Below, one piece after another: positions 6,956 through 17,272 of a stretch of 64,000 bases of DNA; position 1 is the stretch's first letter; every line of letters begins with the position of its first letter. The notes under the pieces are model-generated. The model saw only the letters and a list, made by a program, of their open reading frames with translations. It was not told where the DNA came from and made no database searches. The translations under genes and the position numbers were made by a program. This DNA is from Bacteroidales bacterium (GTDB taxonomy: Bacteria > Bacteroidota > Bacteroidia > Bacteroidales > ML635J-15). Location: NCBI GenBank assembly GCA_031275085.1, contig JAISPG010000028.1:186001-250000 (forward strand). The letters run 5' to 3'.

Positions 6956-8644
6956 ATGAAAGCATTGTTACTATTTTTTACAGTGATCTTAGCATCATCT
7001 GTTATGCTATATTCACAAAATAAGCCAACTACAGGTACAAAAGGAGTATGGGCATTAAAAGACGGGAATTTTGAAGTAGATGATATTTATGGTAATACTC
7101 ATAATCTAGACGAATATCTTGACGCCGGAAAAACAGTTATAATCGATTTTTCAGCGACATGGTGCAGCTCCTGCTGGCAGTTACATCAGTCAGGAGTACT
7201 TGACGACCTTCATAACATTTACGGCCCGGAGGGTTCAAATGAACTGGTTGTATTTTGGATAGAATCTACTGGGGCTCCTTTATCCAGAATTCAGGGAGAA
7301 GGCGTTTTTACCATAGGCGATTGGACCATAGGCGGCACATGGCCTGTTCCTATTATAAGCAACAGTGAAATCAAGGAAATTTTTCATGAATTATATGATA
7401 ATACTATTCCTGCTGTATATATGATTTGCCCTTCCGGATATTATAAGGAGGTAACACGCGAAGCTCTTTGGTACCCAGATGCTTCTGCCGTTTCTGTTTA
7501 TAACCAGATAGGGAGCTGTCCTGTTAATGGGCAACTTCCCGTAGCAGAAGTCAAGGGATTTAATGATGAATATATAAACACTGATGTAGATTTTTCTGCA
7601 TCAATTGTAAGTGCTGATCCCATAATATCTTATAGCTGGACTTTTCCGGGAGGAACCCCTGAAATATCATCCGATGCAGAACCAACAGTAAGCTGGCAAT
7701 CTCCGGGTACATACCAAATATCATTGATTGTTACAAACGAAACCGGTTCAGGTATTCCTGCAACAAAAAATATTACAATCCATGAAGTTCCGGTTGTTGA
7801 TAATATGTTTATCACTTTCGATGAAATTTTAATTAATCATGAATTTCCAAAATCTACTTTTCCTTACGAATGGACTACATATGATGCTGACGAAGGTCCT
7901 GTTTTCAACCTACATTCATTATCACAATTCGGTATAACAGCAGGAGCTCCAAATACTTTTCTTGTTTACAGTAAAAAACTTCTAATGAATTGGTCGCATC
8001 CTAATGCATATAGCGGAACTAATTGTGCCATTGCAGTGGGTAATGATGTTTATCCATATGATGTGCCCAGTAACATATATAATGATGACTGGCTAATATC
8101 GCCTCTGGTAACATTAAAATCAAACTCAAGTCTCAGGCTGTATGTCAGAGCCCTGGGACAAGATGATATTGAAAGTGAAGAATATAAAATAGGCGTTTCT
8201 ACTACCAATAATGAACCCGGCAGTTTCATATTTATCGGAGATACCAGATCTGTTAATTCGCCAAACTGGAGTGAAGTAAATGTTGATCTATCCGAATACG
8301 ACGGACAATCTGTTTACGTAGGAGTAAACTATGTCAGCCGTGATGGGTACGCATTTATGGTTGATGATATAGCTATCCTGACTGAAGATTTTACAAACAG
8401 TGATGAAGCTACGACCGGAAATATAAATGTATATCCTAATCCTGCCAATAATATTATTAACATAACTTCTGCGAAAAATGCAAATATCAGGATTCTGAAT
8501 TTAGTGGGACAGGAATACATAAACCTAACAGGTACTTCTGAAAATCAGAAAATAGATATTTCCGTGTTACCACAAGGTGTATATATTGTACAAATAACTA
8601 AAGATAGTATAGTAACTACTAAAAAAATAAATATATCAAAATAA
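6956..8644 (+). CDS. secreted thioredoxin-like / PKD / T9SS type A sorted protein
   Basis: The start is set at ATG 6956, because an upstream in-frame TTG would place charged residues before the signal peptide (MKALLLFFTVILASSVMLYS). The mature part of this 562-residue protein begins with a thioredoxin-like domain with FSATWCSSCWQLH (active-site Cys70 and Cys73). A PKD domain follows (about 190-275, with YSWTFPGG and PGTYQISLIVTN), then a choice-of-anchor/MAM-like jelly roll (about 290-475), and a T9SS type A C-terminal domain (VYPNPANNIINI ... GVYIVQITKDS). It should be exported by the Por/Gld system and surface-attached or released. Function is unknown; a surface disulfide or redox role is inferred only from the CxxC motif. 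Confidence 0.85.
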   Translation: MKALLLFFTVILASSVMLYSQNKPTTGTKGVWALKDGNFEVDDIYGNTHNLDEYLDAGKTVIIDFSATWCSSCWQLHQSGVLDDLHNIYGPEGSNELVVFWIESTGAPLSRIQGEGVFTIGDWTIGGTWPVPIISNSEIKEIFHELYDNTIPAVYMICPSGYYKEVTREALWYPDASAVSVYNQIGSCPVNGQLPVAEVKGFNDEYINTDVDFSASIVSADPIISYSWTFPGGTPEISSDAEPTVSWQSPGTYQISLIVTNETGSGIPATKNITIHEVPVVDNMFITFDEILINHEFPKSTFPYEWTTYDADEGPVFNLHSLSQFGITAGAPNTFLVYSKKLLMNWSHPNAYSGTNCAIAVGNDVYPYDVPSNIYNDDWLISPLVTLKSNSSLRLYVRALGQDDIESEEYKIGVSTTNNEPGSFIFIGDTRSVNSPNWSEVNVDLSEYDGQSVYVGVNYVSRDGYAFMVDDIAILTEDFTNSDEATTGNINVYPNPANNIINITSAKNANIRILNLVGQEYINLTGTSENQKIDISVLPQGVYIVQITKDSIVTTKKINISK

Positions 8645-8660
8645 AAAATATTTAAACAAT

Positions 8661-8701
8661 AAAATAAGAGGAACAAAATTGAATTTTGTTCCTCTTATTT
8701 T
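8661..8701. terminator. bidirectional intrinsic terminator
   Basis: Perfect 20-bp arms (8661-8680 and 8682-8701) pair around a single-base centre and contain AAGAGGAAC/GTTCCTCTT followed by T-rich ends on both strands. It sits between the convergent cargo gene (ends 8644) and uvrA (ends 8771), so it can serve both. Confidence 0.85.
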
Positions 8702-8770
8702 ATGACGAATACCCTATTTGCTACAATGGTTGTAACAACAAAGTTATATCGCAGAAATTTTTGTTAACTA

Positions 8771-11608
8771 TTACCTGGAAGGTATTAAAACATCTCTCAA
8801 ATATTTACCTGTATAACTGGAAGCAGAATCTATTATTTCTTCAGGAGTTCCCTCAAATACAATTGTTCCTCCTTTTTCTCCTCCTTCCGGTCCAAGATCA
8901 ATTATCCAGTCAGCAGACTTTATTATATCCATATTATGTTCTATGATAATCATACTATTTCCTTTGTCAACAAGAGAATTCAACACATTAAGCAAAACCC
9001 TGATATCTTCAAAATGAAGGCCTGTCGTTGGTTCATCAAGTATATACAAAGTCTTTCCTGTATCTCTCCTCATCAGTTCGGTTGCCAGTTTTACCCTTTG
9101 AGATTCGCCTCCTGACAATGTTGTTGAAGCTTGTCCTAAAGTTACATAACCAAGTCCTACCTGTTGTAAAACCAACAATTTTCTATAAATCTGAGGAATA
9201 TTTTCAAAAAACTCAACACCAGCATTTATAGTCAGATCCAAAACATCTGCAATTGATTTTCCTTTAAATTTTACCTCGAGAGTTTCTCTGTTATATCTCT
9301 TTCCTCCACAAGTTTCGCAAGGGACATATACGTCCGGTAAAAAATTCATTTCAATTGTCCTCACTCCTGCTCCTTTACATGTTTCACATCTTCCACCTGC
9401 GACATTGAATGAAAAACGTCCCGATTTGTAGCCTCTGATCTTTGCATCCGGTAAAGATGCGAACAACTCACGTATATCCGTAAATAAACCGGTATAAGTT
9501 GCAGGATTAGAACGAGGGGTTCTTCCTATAGGCGACTGATCTACTTCTATACATTTATCAATATTCTTAACTCCTTTTATACTGTCATATTTCAAAGGAT
9601 ATTTATTTGAATTATAAAAATGTTGTGATAAAATAGGAACAAGTGTTTCATTTATCAGTGTTGATTTTCCACTACCAGAAACACCGGTAACACAAACCAA
9701 TATTCCCAACGGTATATCGACCGAAACATTTTTAAGATTATTTCCGCCGGCTCCTGTTATTGTTATTTTTTTATCACTTAAAGGTCTGCGAATTTCAGGA
9801 ACCGGAATTTCTTTTATTCCATTTATATATAATGATGTAATTGTATCTGAATTTTTCATTTCTTCAGGAGTACCGGAAAATACTAACTTACCTCCTTTTC
9901 TACCTGCTCCGGGACCTATATCAATAACATGATCTGCATTTACGATCATATCATAATCATGCTCAACAACGATTACAGAGTTTCCCCTGTCCCTGAGAGA
10001 CTGTAATGATTTTATCAGCCTGTCGTTATCACGCTGATGCAATCCTATACTTGGTTCATCCAGAATATAAAGCACATTAACCAATCGGGATCCTATTTGT
10101 GTAGCCAGCCTTATGCGTTGTGATTCTCCTCCTGATAAACTTTTTGCCGGAAGATTCAGTGACAGATAATCCAATCCTACATCAAGTAAAAAACTCAGCC
10201 GGGTTTTGGCTTCTTTTACTATTTCGCTTGCAACCTGTCGATCTCTGTTTGAAAGTTGTTCTAATGAATTATCAAGAAAATCATATAGTTTTCGTATATC
10301 CATTGAAGATAATTCTGCAATATTTTTTCCGGCAAAACGAAAATTCAAAGATTCATCTTTAAGGCGGGTACCATTACATTTAGGACATGTGATAAATTTA
10401 TTAAATCTGAATGATGATTTACCGGATGTCGGATTTTTTTCTTCTTCTTCCTGTTTTGTTCTTATCTGACTAATTATACCGTCAAAACTTACTATGTAAT
10501 TAGCTGTTTCACCTAAAGGAGTATTTTTCAGCCTTAAACTTTCACTGTAACCATATAATATTGTATCCAAAATATCTTCAGATAATTCTTTAATGGGTGT
10601 TTTTACAGAAAAATTAAGTTTTTCGGCAAGTGATTCCAAAATCCAGAAAGTCAATGTACTTTTATATTTACCAATAGAAATTATACCTCCGTCATAAATT
10701 GATAATTCAGGATTTGGTATTATTTTGGAAACATCAACATCAGCAACAACGCCTAGACCGCTACATTTCGGACAGGCTCCCTGAGGTGAATTAAACGAAA
10801 ATGTATATGGTGCCGGTTCTTTATATGATATACCGGAAACAGGACACATAAGTAACCGGCTAAAGTATCGTGGTTTCTCAGAATCTTTCCCTGTAAGCAT
10901 AATGCTTCCTTTTCCCTGAGACATAGCCAGATCTATAGATTTTTTCAGCCGGCTCTTATCTGTTTTTTTTACGATTAATTTATCTATTACCAGTTCTATA
11001 TAATGTATTTTATACCTGTCTAATTTAAGGTTATATGTGATTTCCACAATTTCTCCATCAATTCTGGCATTCAAAAATCCTTTCTTTCTTAAATTTTCAA
11101 ATAATTCTTTATAATGTCCTTTACGTCCGTCAACAATCGGAGCTAAAATATATACCGGTTTATTTTCATATTCGTTTAAAATAATATCTGTAATTTCTTC
11201 ATCACTATATCTTATCATTTGTTCTCCGGTAACATAAGAATATGCAATGGATGCTCTGGCATATAACAATCTTAGATAATCATAAATTTCCGTTATGGTG
11301 CCGACTGTAGAACGCGGATTCTTTACTGTTGTTTTTTGTTCGATTGCAATAACCGGGCTCAAGCCTGTAATTGCATCCACATCTGGACGTTCCATATTAC
11401 CTATAAAGTGCCTTGCATAAGCAGAAAAAGTTTCCATATACCGGCGTTGGCCTTCGGCATATATAGTATCAAATGCCAAAGATGATTTTCCGCTTCCACT
11501 CAATCCTGTTATTACGGTTAATCCATTCTGTGGTATCTCAACATCTATATTTTTTAAATTATGTACACGAGCTCCTGTTACTTTTATGAGTCCGCCATTT
11601 TTACCCAT
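8771..11608 (-). CDS. uvrA: excinuclease ABC subunit A (UvrA)
   Basis: This 945-residue UvrA has two ABC ATPase modules. The first Walker A ([13 protein letters not shown]) is near residue 34 and the second ([13 protein letters not shown]) is near 640. Each module has its signature ([12 protein letters not shown] and [12 protein letters not shown]) and Walker B ([12 protein letters not shown] and [12 protein letters not shown]). The C-terminal zinc finger (CETCKGAG ... [10 protein letters not shown]) is complete. In the first zinc region the initial CxxC is CPVS, so one Cys is missing. UvrA is the damage-sensing subunit of nucleotide excision repair and loads UvrB. It is a single gene. An 11-bp inverted repeat (11630-11640 / 11660-11670) lies in the 84-nt gap upstream and may be regulatory. 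Confidence 0.97.
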   Translation of the reverse strand: MGKNGGLIKVTGARVHNLKNIDVEIPQNGLTVITGLSGSGKSSLAFDTIYAEGQRRYMETFSAYARHFIGNMERPDVDAITGLSPVIAIEQKTTVKNPRSTVGTITEIYDYLRLLYARASIAYSYVTGEQMIRYSDEEITDIILNEYENKPVYILAPIVDGRKGHYKELFENLRKKGFLNARIDGEIVEITYNLKLDRYKIHYIELVIDKLIVKKTDKSRLKKSIDLAMSQGKGSIMLTGKDSEKPRYFSRLLMCPVSGISYKEPAPYTFSFNSPQGACPKCSGLGVVADVDVSKIIPNPELSIYDGGIISIGKYKSTLTFWILESLAEKLNFSVKTPIKELSEDILDTILYGYSESLRLKNTPLGETANYIVSFDGIISQIRTKQEEEEKNPTSGKSSFRFNKFITCPKCNGTRLKDESLNFRFAGKNIAELSSMDIRKLYDFLDNSLEQLSNRDRQVASEIVKEAKTRLSFLLDVGLDYLSLNLPAKSLSGGESQRIRLATQIGSRLVNVLYILDEPSIGLHQRDNDRLIKSLQSLRDRGNSVIVVEHDYDMIVNADHVIDIGPGAGRKGGKLVFSGTPEEMKNSDTITSLYINGIKEIPVPEIRRPLSDKKITITGAGGNNLKNVSVDIPLGILVCVTGVSGSGKSTLINETLVPILSQHFYNSNKYPLKYDSIKGVKNIDKCIEVDQSPIGRTPRSNPATYTGLFTDIRELFASLPDAKIRGYKSGRFSFNVAGGRCETCKGAGVRTIEMNFLPDVYVPCETCGGKRYNRETLEVKFKGKSIADVLDLTINAGVEFFENIPQIYRKLLVLQQVGLGYVTLGQASTTLSGGESQRVKLATELMRRDTGKTLYILDEPTTGLHFEDIRVLLNVLNSLVDKGNSMIIIEHNMDIIKSADWIIDLGPEGGEKGGTIVFEGTPEEIIDSASSYTGKYLRDVLIPSR

Positions 11609-11692
11609 TAAATAATCTCCTTTTTGTAGAATTCATAAAAGAATTAATTTCTTAAATATTTTTATGAATTTTGTATAATTACCTTAATTAAA

Positions 11693-12667
11693 CTATTCTA
11701 TTATTTTCGGAATATCACATTTTCTTATTCCTTTTTGCGGAAGTATTATCGTATATTTATCCTTTCCCGGATTCGACAAATGATCATCTCTTAACCACGG
11801 GTTAAAATACTTCAATATTTTATAATTTACGTCATGTTCAAAAGCAAACTTCACCAGATCAGGTATAGTTGAATCTACTGTTATTTCATATGTAGGAATT
11901 TTATCATAAAGATCTTTTTCAAGTATATTATATCCATATTTTTCGGGTTCAGACATTATTAATTTTAACGATAATATACGATAAACATATCTTGCTGTTT
12001 CCTGGTTTAGTTCCAGATCCCAGTAAGAACTAACTTTTTGTGCTTCAATATTTTTCTTAAGTCCCGACGGTCCCATGTTATAAGCTGCTGCTGCTAAAGT
12101 CCAGCTTCCGAATTTATTCTTAGCTCCATTAAGATATTGAGCTGCGGCAGTTACAGATTTTGAATGATTATATCTTTCATCAATATTTTTGTTTACAATC
12201 ATATTATATTCTCCGGCAGTTCCTTTCATAAACTGCCAGAAACCAGCTGCTCCTGCCGGACTTACAACATTTGCCAATCCGCTTTCGGCAACGCATAAAT
12301 ACTTCATATCATCAGGTACTCCATATTCGGCAAGTACTTTTTCTATTTCCGGGAAATATCTGTTGGCACGTTTAATATATGCCATGGTAGAAGAATGCCG
12401 GTAAGTATTTACAATCATCTCAAAATCCAATGCTTCATAAACATCAAAATTTTCAAGAGGAACTTTTTCTCCGCAAAATGTTAGTTCTTCAGGAATATAC
12501 GGTTGAAAAACTTCATACGGAATTACATAATTATCATTAGTATCTAATACATTTTCTTCTGTTTTATCTATAGTATCGGAAAAAACAAAAAGTGTTGATA
12601 TCAAATATCCTATTAATATCCCAATTACCAATAGAAATGGTATTTTTACACGTTTATTTATATTCAT
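11693..12667 (-). CDS. membrane-anchored lytic transglycosylase (SLT domain, MltD-like)
   Basis: The start is placed at ATG 12667, which shares one base with the upstream stop (TAATG). A longer reading to 12742 would overlap the previous gene by 76 nt. The 324-residue protein has an N-terminal membrane anchor (about 10-30), then a GH23 SLT domain with catalytic Glu128 in AESGL, GAAGFWQFM (139-147) and AAYNMGPSGL (194-203). A C-terminal LysM-like segment (about 265-315) probably binds glycan. Lytic transglycosylases cleave peptidoglycan between MurNAc and GlcNAc. Its translational coupling to a polysaccharide-export operon suggests it opens the wall for assembly of the export machine; that role is inferred. 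Confidence 0.88.
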   Translation of the reverse strand: MNINKRVKIPFLLVIGILIGYLISTLFVFSDTIDKTEENVLDTNDNYVIPYEVFQPYIPEELTFCGEKVPLENFDVYEALDFEMIVNTYRHSSTMAYIKRANRYFPEIEKVLAEYGVPDDMKYLCVAESGLANVVSPAGAAGFWQFMKGTAGEYNMIVNKNIDERYNHSKSVTAAAQYLNGAKNKFGSWTLAAAAYNMGPSGLKKNIEAQKVSSYWDLELNQETARYVYRILSLKLIMSEPEKYGYNILEKDLYDKIPTYEITVDSTIPDLVKFAFEHDVNYKILKYFNPWLRDDHLSNPGKDKYTIILPQKGIRKCDIPKIIE

Positions 12668-13725
12668 TATTTTTCTTTTGTAAATCTGGTATTTAAATAT
12701 AAAAACAAAAACGTAATTACAGGAAAAATCCCCATCAACCAAAGATAATTATAATTTATCGAATCTTTATGTGCTATTAAATATAACGACAAAATAATTC
12801 CGATCGTATTTATAATAAATAAAGTAAATGCTACCCACCTTACAGAAAGCCCCAGATAAAATAAATGATGCGTTGTATGGTCTTTTCCTCCGACAAAAGG
12901 CGACTTCCCTTTTAATAATCTGTTTATAGTCACTGTTGTAGTATCTGAAATAGGTACTATATATGCTAAAACAACAATAAAAAACTGCATAGTATTATGT
13001 CCGTAATTGTATTCTTCAATTGATACGGAGTTCCAAAAAAAGATTATGCCAAAATATGCAAGTAGTGCTCCGATAATCTGGCTTCCGTTATCGCCGAGAT
13101 ACATTTTTGCAGGCGCCCAGTTGTAAAATAAAAAACCTAAAAGCGATGCACATGATGCCACAAGAACCAACAATTCAAATAAGCTAAGAGAGTGGTTCAT
13201 TATTGAATATATTGTAACGCCTCCTAATATTGATAATGTTGTCAAAGATGCAACTCCATCCATATTATCAAGCATATTTATTGAATTCATAATACCTACA
13301 ACCCAAAAAACAGTTATAAGATAGTTCAACCACTCGTGCGGAGAAATATGTATATATATGTTATTGAAAATTAATACTATTGCACAAATTATCTGTACAA
13401 TGAATTTAAACATTGGAGATGTGTTTATAGTATCATCTGCCAATCCCATAAAAAAGGATAGGACTACAATAATGAACAACGAAATATAGTTTGAGAATTC
13501 TTCTATCTGTCCGTTATTGAGAAAATATGTTATTATCATTATTATCATAAAAATGACAAACACACTAACTCCTCCAAAAATTGGTTTTGTTTGCGAACTA
13601 AATCTTACAGCAGAATCATTTGCTTTTTTAATCAAAAATTTTGAAGGCCTTCGTACAAAAAAATTATTCATAATAAGGCTTACAACTAATGAAAGAATAA
13701 ATGTAACTATTACTGCTGTGTTCAT
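12667..13725 (-). CDS. WecA/TagO/MraY-family undecaprenyl-phosphate sugar-1-phosphate transferase
   Basis: This 352-residue polytopic membrane protein (about 10-11 hydrophobic helices) has the PNPT-family motifs in order. They are MGLADDTI with Asp97-Asp98, NSINMLDNMDG (147-157), YLGDNGSQIIG (about 209-219), and GGKDHTTHHLFYLGLS on the last cytoplasmic loop. Such enzymes move GlcNAc-1-P or a similar sugar-P from a UDP-sugar to undecaprenyl phosphate, the first step of O-antigen or exopolysaccharide repeat synthesis. It overlaps wzc by 4 nt (ATGA), which supports a dedicated polysaccharide role rather than MraY. The sugar specificity is not readable. Confidence 0.9.
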   Translation of the reverse strand: MNTAVIVTFILSLVVSLIMNNFFVRRPSKFLIKKANDSAVRFSSQTKPIFGGVSVFVIFMIIMIITYFLNNGQIEEFSNYISLFIIVVLSFFMGLADDTINTSPMFKFIVQIICAIVLIFNNIYIHISPHEWLNYLITVFWVVGIMNSINMLDNMDGVASLTTLSILGGVTIYSIMNHSLSLFELLVLVASCASLLGFLFYNWAPAKMYLGDNGSQIIGALLAYFGIIFFWNSVSIEEYNYGHNTMQFFIVVLAYIVPISDTTTVTINRLLKGKSPFVGGKDHTTHHLFYLGLSVRWVAFTLFIINTIGIILSLYLIAHKDSINYNYLWLMGIFPVITFLFLYLNTRFTKEK

Positions 13726-16160
13726 TTTTTATTTCTTTTAAATATTTTTCCAATCAGACCTACCTTTTTATCAAATTCTTCTCCGTAATATGTACTTCTT
13801 TCATTCTTAGTATAACCATAACCTCCATAGCTGCCATAACCATAACTATATCCTACCCCATAACCATACCTCGATGCTGATATATTAATATCATTAAGTA
13901 TTATCGACACATTTCGCAGTTCATTATTGACTGTAATATTATTTATATTGTTGATAAAGTTTCTGTTACTTACTTCCGAACGCATGACATATATTGTATT
14001 ATCAGCCATTCTGTAGCTTACCAAAGCATCTATTACTATACCTACCGGTGGAGTATCAATTACTATAATATCATATTCCCGTTTTAAATCTTCAATTAAT
14101 TCTTTATAACTGTCATTTAATATTATTTCGGCAGGATTCGGTGGTATAGGACCACTGGTAATAAAATCCAGGTTTTCGATTTCACTATGATGCAGACACT
14201 CTTTATAGGTATGTCTTTTTATCAAAATAGTACTTATCCCTTTTATGTTATCCACATTAAAACTTTTGTGTAAACGAGGTTTCCTAAGGTCAAGATCAAG
14301 AACTATGGTTTTTTTATTACTCATTGCAAATACAGCTGCAATATTTAACCCTACAAAAGTCTTACCTTCTGCCGCCACGGTAGAAGAAACTGTAATTACC
14401 CTGGCAAGACCGGGATCTTCAACAGGATAAAACTCTAATTTCGTCCTTATATTCCTGAACGACTCCGTCAAAGCTGATTTTGGCCGCAAATGAACAATCA
14501 CCTGAGATTCAGGCATATCGATCTTTGCATCAGGAACGGCACCAATAACCGGAATTTGCGTATATTCTACAATATCGTCTACAGTCAGGATTTTACTATA
14601 AAACACATATTTGATTATCAAATAAAGAAAAGATATTATTAATGAAATAATAAAAGCTATCAACAAAACAGCATTTAACTTTGGATAGCTTGGACTGAAA
14701 GGAATTGAAGCTTTTTCCAGTATAATATTGTTAGTAATATAACCAGCCTGTGAAACCATTGTTTCTGCTTTTGTTTTCATTAATTGGGAATAAAAATTCT
14801 GATTTATAGAATATAATCTGTTCAAACGGGCATATTCCATTTCATCATAGCTATTAATGTCATAAATTTCCGATTCCAAATCCTTCAAACGTGACCAGTA
14901 TTCTGATTTTTCAGCTTCCATCCTGACTTTTGCCGATGAAATGAAATCAATAATGGTCTTTTTCTTTGTATTAATTTGTTCGTCTATAATTTTTATTTTA
15001 TTTGAGTTTTCAGTTATATCGAATAAATATAACTCTCTCTGGTTTATTAAATTCTGTATGGAATTAACTATGCTCGACAACAATACTCCTGTCTGCTTAC
15101 CGGACAACATGGCAAGAATCTCATAGCTATTAATTTCTTCGCTATTTCTAATCATCTCAGCAATTTCATCCAGTACTATTATTTCAAAATCAATATTCAG
15201 GATCTTTGATTCAATATCTGTAATTTGATTAGCCTTTATGTGAGTTTTATTTGAAAGTGCTATTTCATCGGTAATTAAAATATTATTTTCCATTCTAAAT
15301 TTCTGAAGTTCTTTTTCTGTCTCATTCAGGTTATTAAGAATGTTATCCATCTGCTGATCTATGTATTGAAGGATCATTGTTGCACTTTCTTTCTTTTTTT
15401 CGCTGTCAAATTCAAGAAATTGTTCTGCAATTGTATTGGTTATTTCAGCAGATTTTACCGGATTATAATCTGTATAGGTTATCAGAATAGTACCGGCTGA
15501 TTCACTAAGGCTTTGTACATTTAATCTGCTTATAATTGATGACAATATGGTTTTTTCGTCATTAATTATAAAAAAATATTGATTATTATTATCATAAATT
15601 CCACTATTACCCGGATCTACACTGATACATATATCCATTCCGGAAATATTATTCCATTTGTTTGTTTCAATAAGATATTCATGATTTTCATTTATGATCT
15701 GGTATGAAAGCAGACATTTATCCGGTTTTATAAATTCACAATTTATCTTCTGATCCTTAATAAGTGGGTTTGTTAGTATATAATCAACATAAAAAGGTGC
15801 TGTTTTATAATATTCCGTGTATGTTATTGTTCCTTTATTGTAATAACTTACATTAAAATTCAGACTGTCAACCACTCTTTTTATAAATTCATTGGAACGT
15901 ATAAGCTCTACCACAGGAGCTATGTCTGTTTCCATAATTCCCGAATTTATATTCAGCATTTTATTTGCTTTATTCTCGGTCTTTACCTGAATTACTGTAT
16001 TTGTTTTATATTCCGGTCTTGTATACCGATGAAATAAATATCCACCAAAAAGCGATACTAAAATAATACATATAATAACCCAGAGACTTTTTCTTATTAT
16101 TGTTAGAAATGTTGGTAAAACCAACTTTTGATTTAAAAATGGGATTTTTATATCTGCCAT
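13722..16160 (-). CDS. wzc: Wzc-type polysaccharide co-polymerase with BY-kinase domain
   Basis: I prefer ATG 16160 (812 aa, 16-nt gap to wza) over an upstream TTG at 16205 that would overlap wza by 29 nt. Order: short cytoplasmic lead, first TM (about 25-45), large Wzz-type periplasmic region with coiled-coil segments (about 270-470), second TM (about 510-530), and a C-terminal BY-kinase. The kinase has Walker A STVAAEGKTFVGLN, Walker A' VLDLDLRKPRLH and Walker B IIVIDTPPVG. The tail is very Tyr/Gly rich (13780-13870), the usual autophosphorylation cluster. It controls chain length and export of capsule or EPS together with Wza. Confidence 0.93.
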   Translation of the reverse strand: MADIKIPFLNQKLVLPTFLTIIRKSLWVIICIILVSLFGGYLFHRYTRPEYKTNTVIQVKTENKANKMLNINSGIMETDIAPVVELIRSNEFIKRVVDSLNFNVSYYNKGTITYTEYYKTAPFYVDYILTNPLIKDQKINCEFIKPDKCLLSYQIINENHEYLIETNKWNNISGMDICISVDPGNSGIYDNNNQYFFIINDEKTILSSIISRLNVQSLSESAGTILITYTDYNPVKSAEITNTIAEQFLEFDSEKKKESATMILQYIDQQMDNILNNLNETEKELQKFRMENNILITDEIALSNKTHIKANQITDIESKILNIDFEIIVLDEIAEMIRNSEEINSYEILAMLSGKQTGVLLSSIVNSIQNLINQRELYLFDITENSNKIKIIDEQINTKKKTIIDFISSAKVRMEAEKSEYWSRLKDLESEIYDINSYDEMEYARLNRLYSINQNFYSQLMKTKAETMVSQAGYITNNIILEKASIPFSPSYPKLNAVLLIAFIISLIISFLYLIIKYVFYSKILTVDDIVEYTQIPVIGAVPDAKIDMPESQVIVHLRPKSALTESFRNIRTKLEFYPVEDPGLARVITVSSTVAAEGKTFVGLNIAAVFAMSNKKTIVLDLDLRKPRLHKSFNVDNIKGISTILIKRHTYKECLHHSEIENLDFITSGPIPPNPAEIILNDSYKELIEDLKREYDIIVIDTPPVGIVIDALVSYRMADNTIYVMRSEVSNRNFINNINNITVNNELRNVSIILNDINISASRYGYGVGYSYGYGSYGGYGYTKNERSTYYGEEFDKKVGLIGKIFKRNKK

Positions 16161-16176
16161 ATCAGGATTTATATTT

Positions 16177-16941
16177 TTATTTAAAAAAGAGTCCGTATAT
16201 TGCAACTAAAGTTGTAGTCAAAGTTAAATACGGGCTTATCTCTGTCAACACTCTGGATACGTATTGAGGTTTACTTTCTACATATATTATATCATTTGCT
16301 TCCAATATACAGTTTGATCCGTTAAGATCCTCAAGTGTTGAAATGTTCCAGTAATATATTTCAGGGCTATCGGTTATATTTCCTCTTATAAGTTTTATTT
16401 TATATGCTTTACTAATATTTGTAAGGCCTCCGGCCTGAGCTATTGCTTCAATAAGAGTAAGGTTTTCGCTTGGCATATTTATAATTGTCGCTTTTGTTCC
16501 CGAATTCATAAATACTGTAACTTTACGATTTGTTACTTTAACAAGAACAAAAGGATTAACAAAATATTCACTATATTTTTCTTCCAAGAATTCTTCTGTT
16601 TCTCTCAATGTTTTTCCGCTTACAGATACTCTCCCGATAATAGGAACTTTAATCGTACCGTCAAATTCAACAGGAAACTCAAATCCTTGCAAATTTCGCT
16701 GATATGATGCTGTAGAACCTCCTTCGCCCGGAGGAAAATAAGATTCTCCCAGATTACTTGTAACCCTAACAGAAATCCTGTCATACGGCTTTAAAACATA
16801 TTCAAATTTTGTAGGTTCAAACGTTGATACCGGATAGTTTTCATCAGTCTTGAACATTTCCGACGGACGCAAAACTCTACATGAAGAAAAAATATAAGGA
16901 ATTATTATTATAAAAATAACCAGATATAGCTTTATTTTCAT
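16177..16941 (-). CDS. wza: outer-membrane polysaccharide export lipoprotein (Wza-like)
   Basis: The 254-residue protein begins with a lipoprotein signal ending in the lipobox FSSC (Cys21). A polysaccharide-export (Poly_export) domain follows (about 50-130, with YDRISVRVTSNL and GTIKVPIIGRVSVSG), then one SLBB domain (about 135-215). The last 20 residues are hydrophobic and may form the C-terminal outer-membrane helix, as in Wza. It forms the outer-membrane channel for EPS or capsule. It is the first gene of wza-wzc-wecA-like-transglycosylase and is preceded by a fitting promoter box. Confidence 0.92.
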   Translation of the reverse strand: MKIKLYLVIFIIIIPYIFSSCRVLRPSEMFKTDENYPVSTFEPTKFEYVLKPYDRISVRVTSNLGESYFPPGEGGSTASYQRNLQGFEFPVEFDGTIKVPIIGRVSVSGKTLRETEEFLEEKYSEYFVNPFVLVKVTNRKVTVFMNSGTKATIINMPSENLTLIEAIAQAGGLTNISKAYKIKLIRGNITDSPEIYYWNISTLEDLNGSNCILEANDIIYVESKPQYVSRVLTEISPYLTLTTTLVAIYGLFFK

Positions 16942-16965
16942 TTTTTATAAATTCGTATTGAACAG

Positions 16966-16973
16966 CAAAAATA
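16966..16973 (-). promoter_or_regulatory. candidate wza operon promoter -7 box (TATTTTTG)
   Basis: On the minus strand TATTTTTG matches the Bacteroidota box TAnnTTTG and lies 25 nt before the wza ATG. A clear -33 TTTG at the right distance is not obvious, so this is a moderate call. Confidence 0.45.
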
Positions 16974-17092
16974 TAAAATATTATTAATTTTATTGGTAGC
17001 TTATATAAAATTAGATTAAATAAATTATATAAGTCATTAAAATACTGACTGTGTCCAGTTTAGAAATTAAAGCTAGTATAAGTTATAAGAAA

Positions 17093-17150
17093 ATGAGTTA
17101 ATAAGGGAATAAGATATTTTTCAGTACATCTTATTCTCTTATTAACTCAT
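17093..17150. terminator. 23-bp imperfect hairpin, possible terminator of the DUF2807 genes
   Basis: Arms 17093-17115 and 17128-17150 (ATGAGTTAATAAGGGAATAA...) pair with one mismatch that is G.U in one transcript direction, around a 12-nt loop. There is no strong T-run after it, so a processed or regulatory hairpin is an alternative. The rest of the gap 16974-17272 has no coding potential. It holds only a weak inverted motif (TTCGGC ... GCCGAA, around 17221-17253). Confidence 0.5.
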
Positions 17151-17272
17151 CACACTAAATAGTATTCTGTTACAAATTGAATAACCCTTTTGGCTGATGT
17201 GTTCCGGTAGTTGAACAATGTTTCGGCTTCATTAAACAACCGTGCCGAACCATAACTTTCAATCAGGGATTA

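Noticed and set aside
8686..8946. 86-codon ORF on the plus strand
   Set aside because: It starts in the terminator between convergent genes and runs antisense into the end of uvrA. No signal peptide or motif supports it.
12668..12742. 25-codon N-terminal extension of the lytic transglycosylase
   Set aside because: It would overlap the WecA-like gene by 76 nt and place an extra hydrophobic stretch before the normal anchor. The TAATG coupling at 12667 is the better start.
16974..17092. GACTGTGTCCAG near 17047 as an IS end
   Set aside because: There is no matching inverted repeat or target duplication nearby, so a single short string is not enough.
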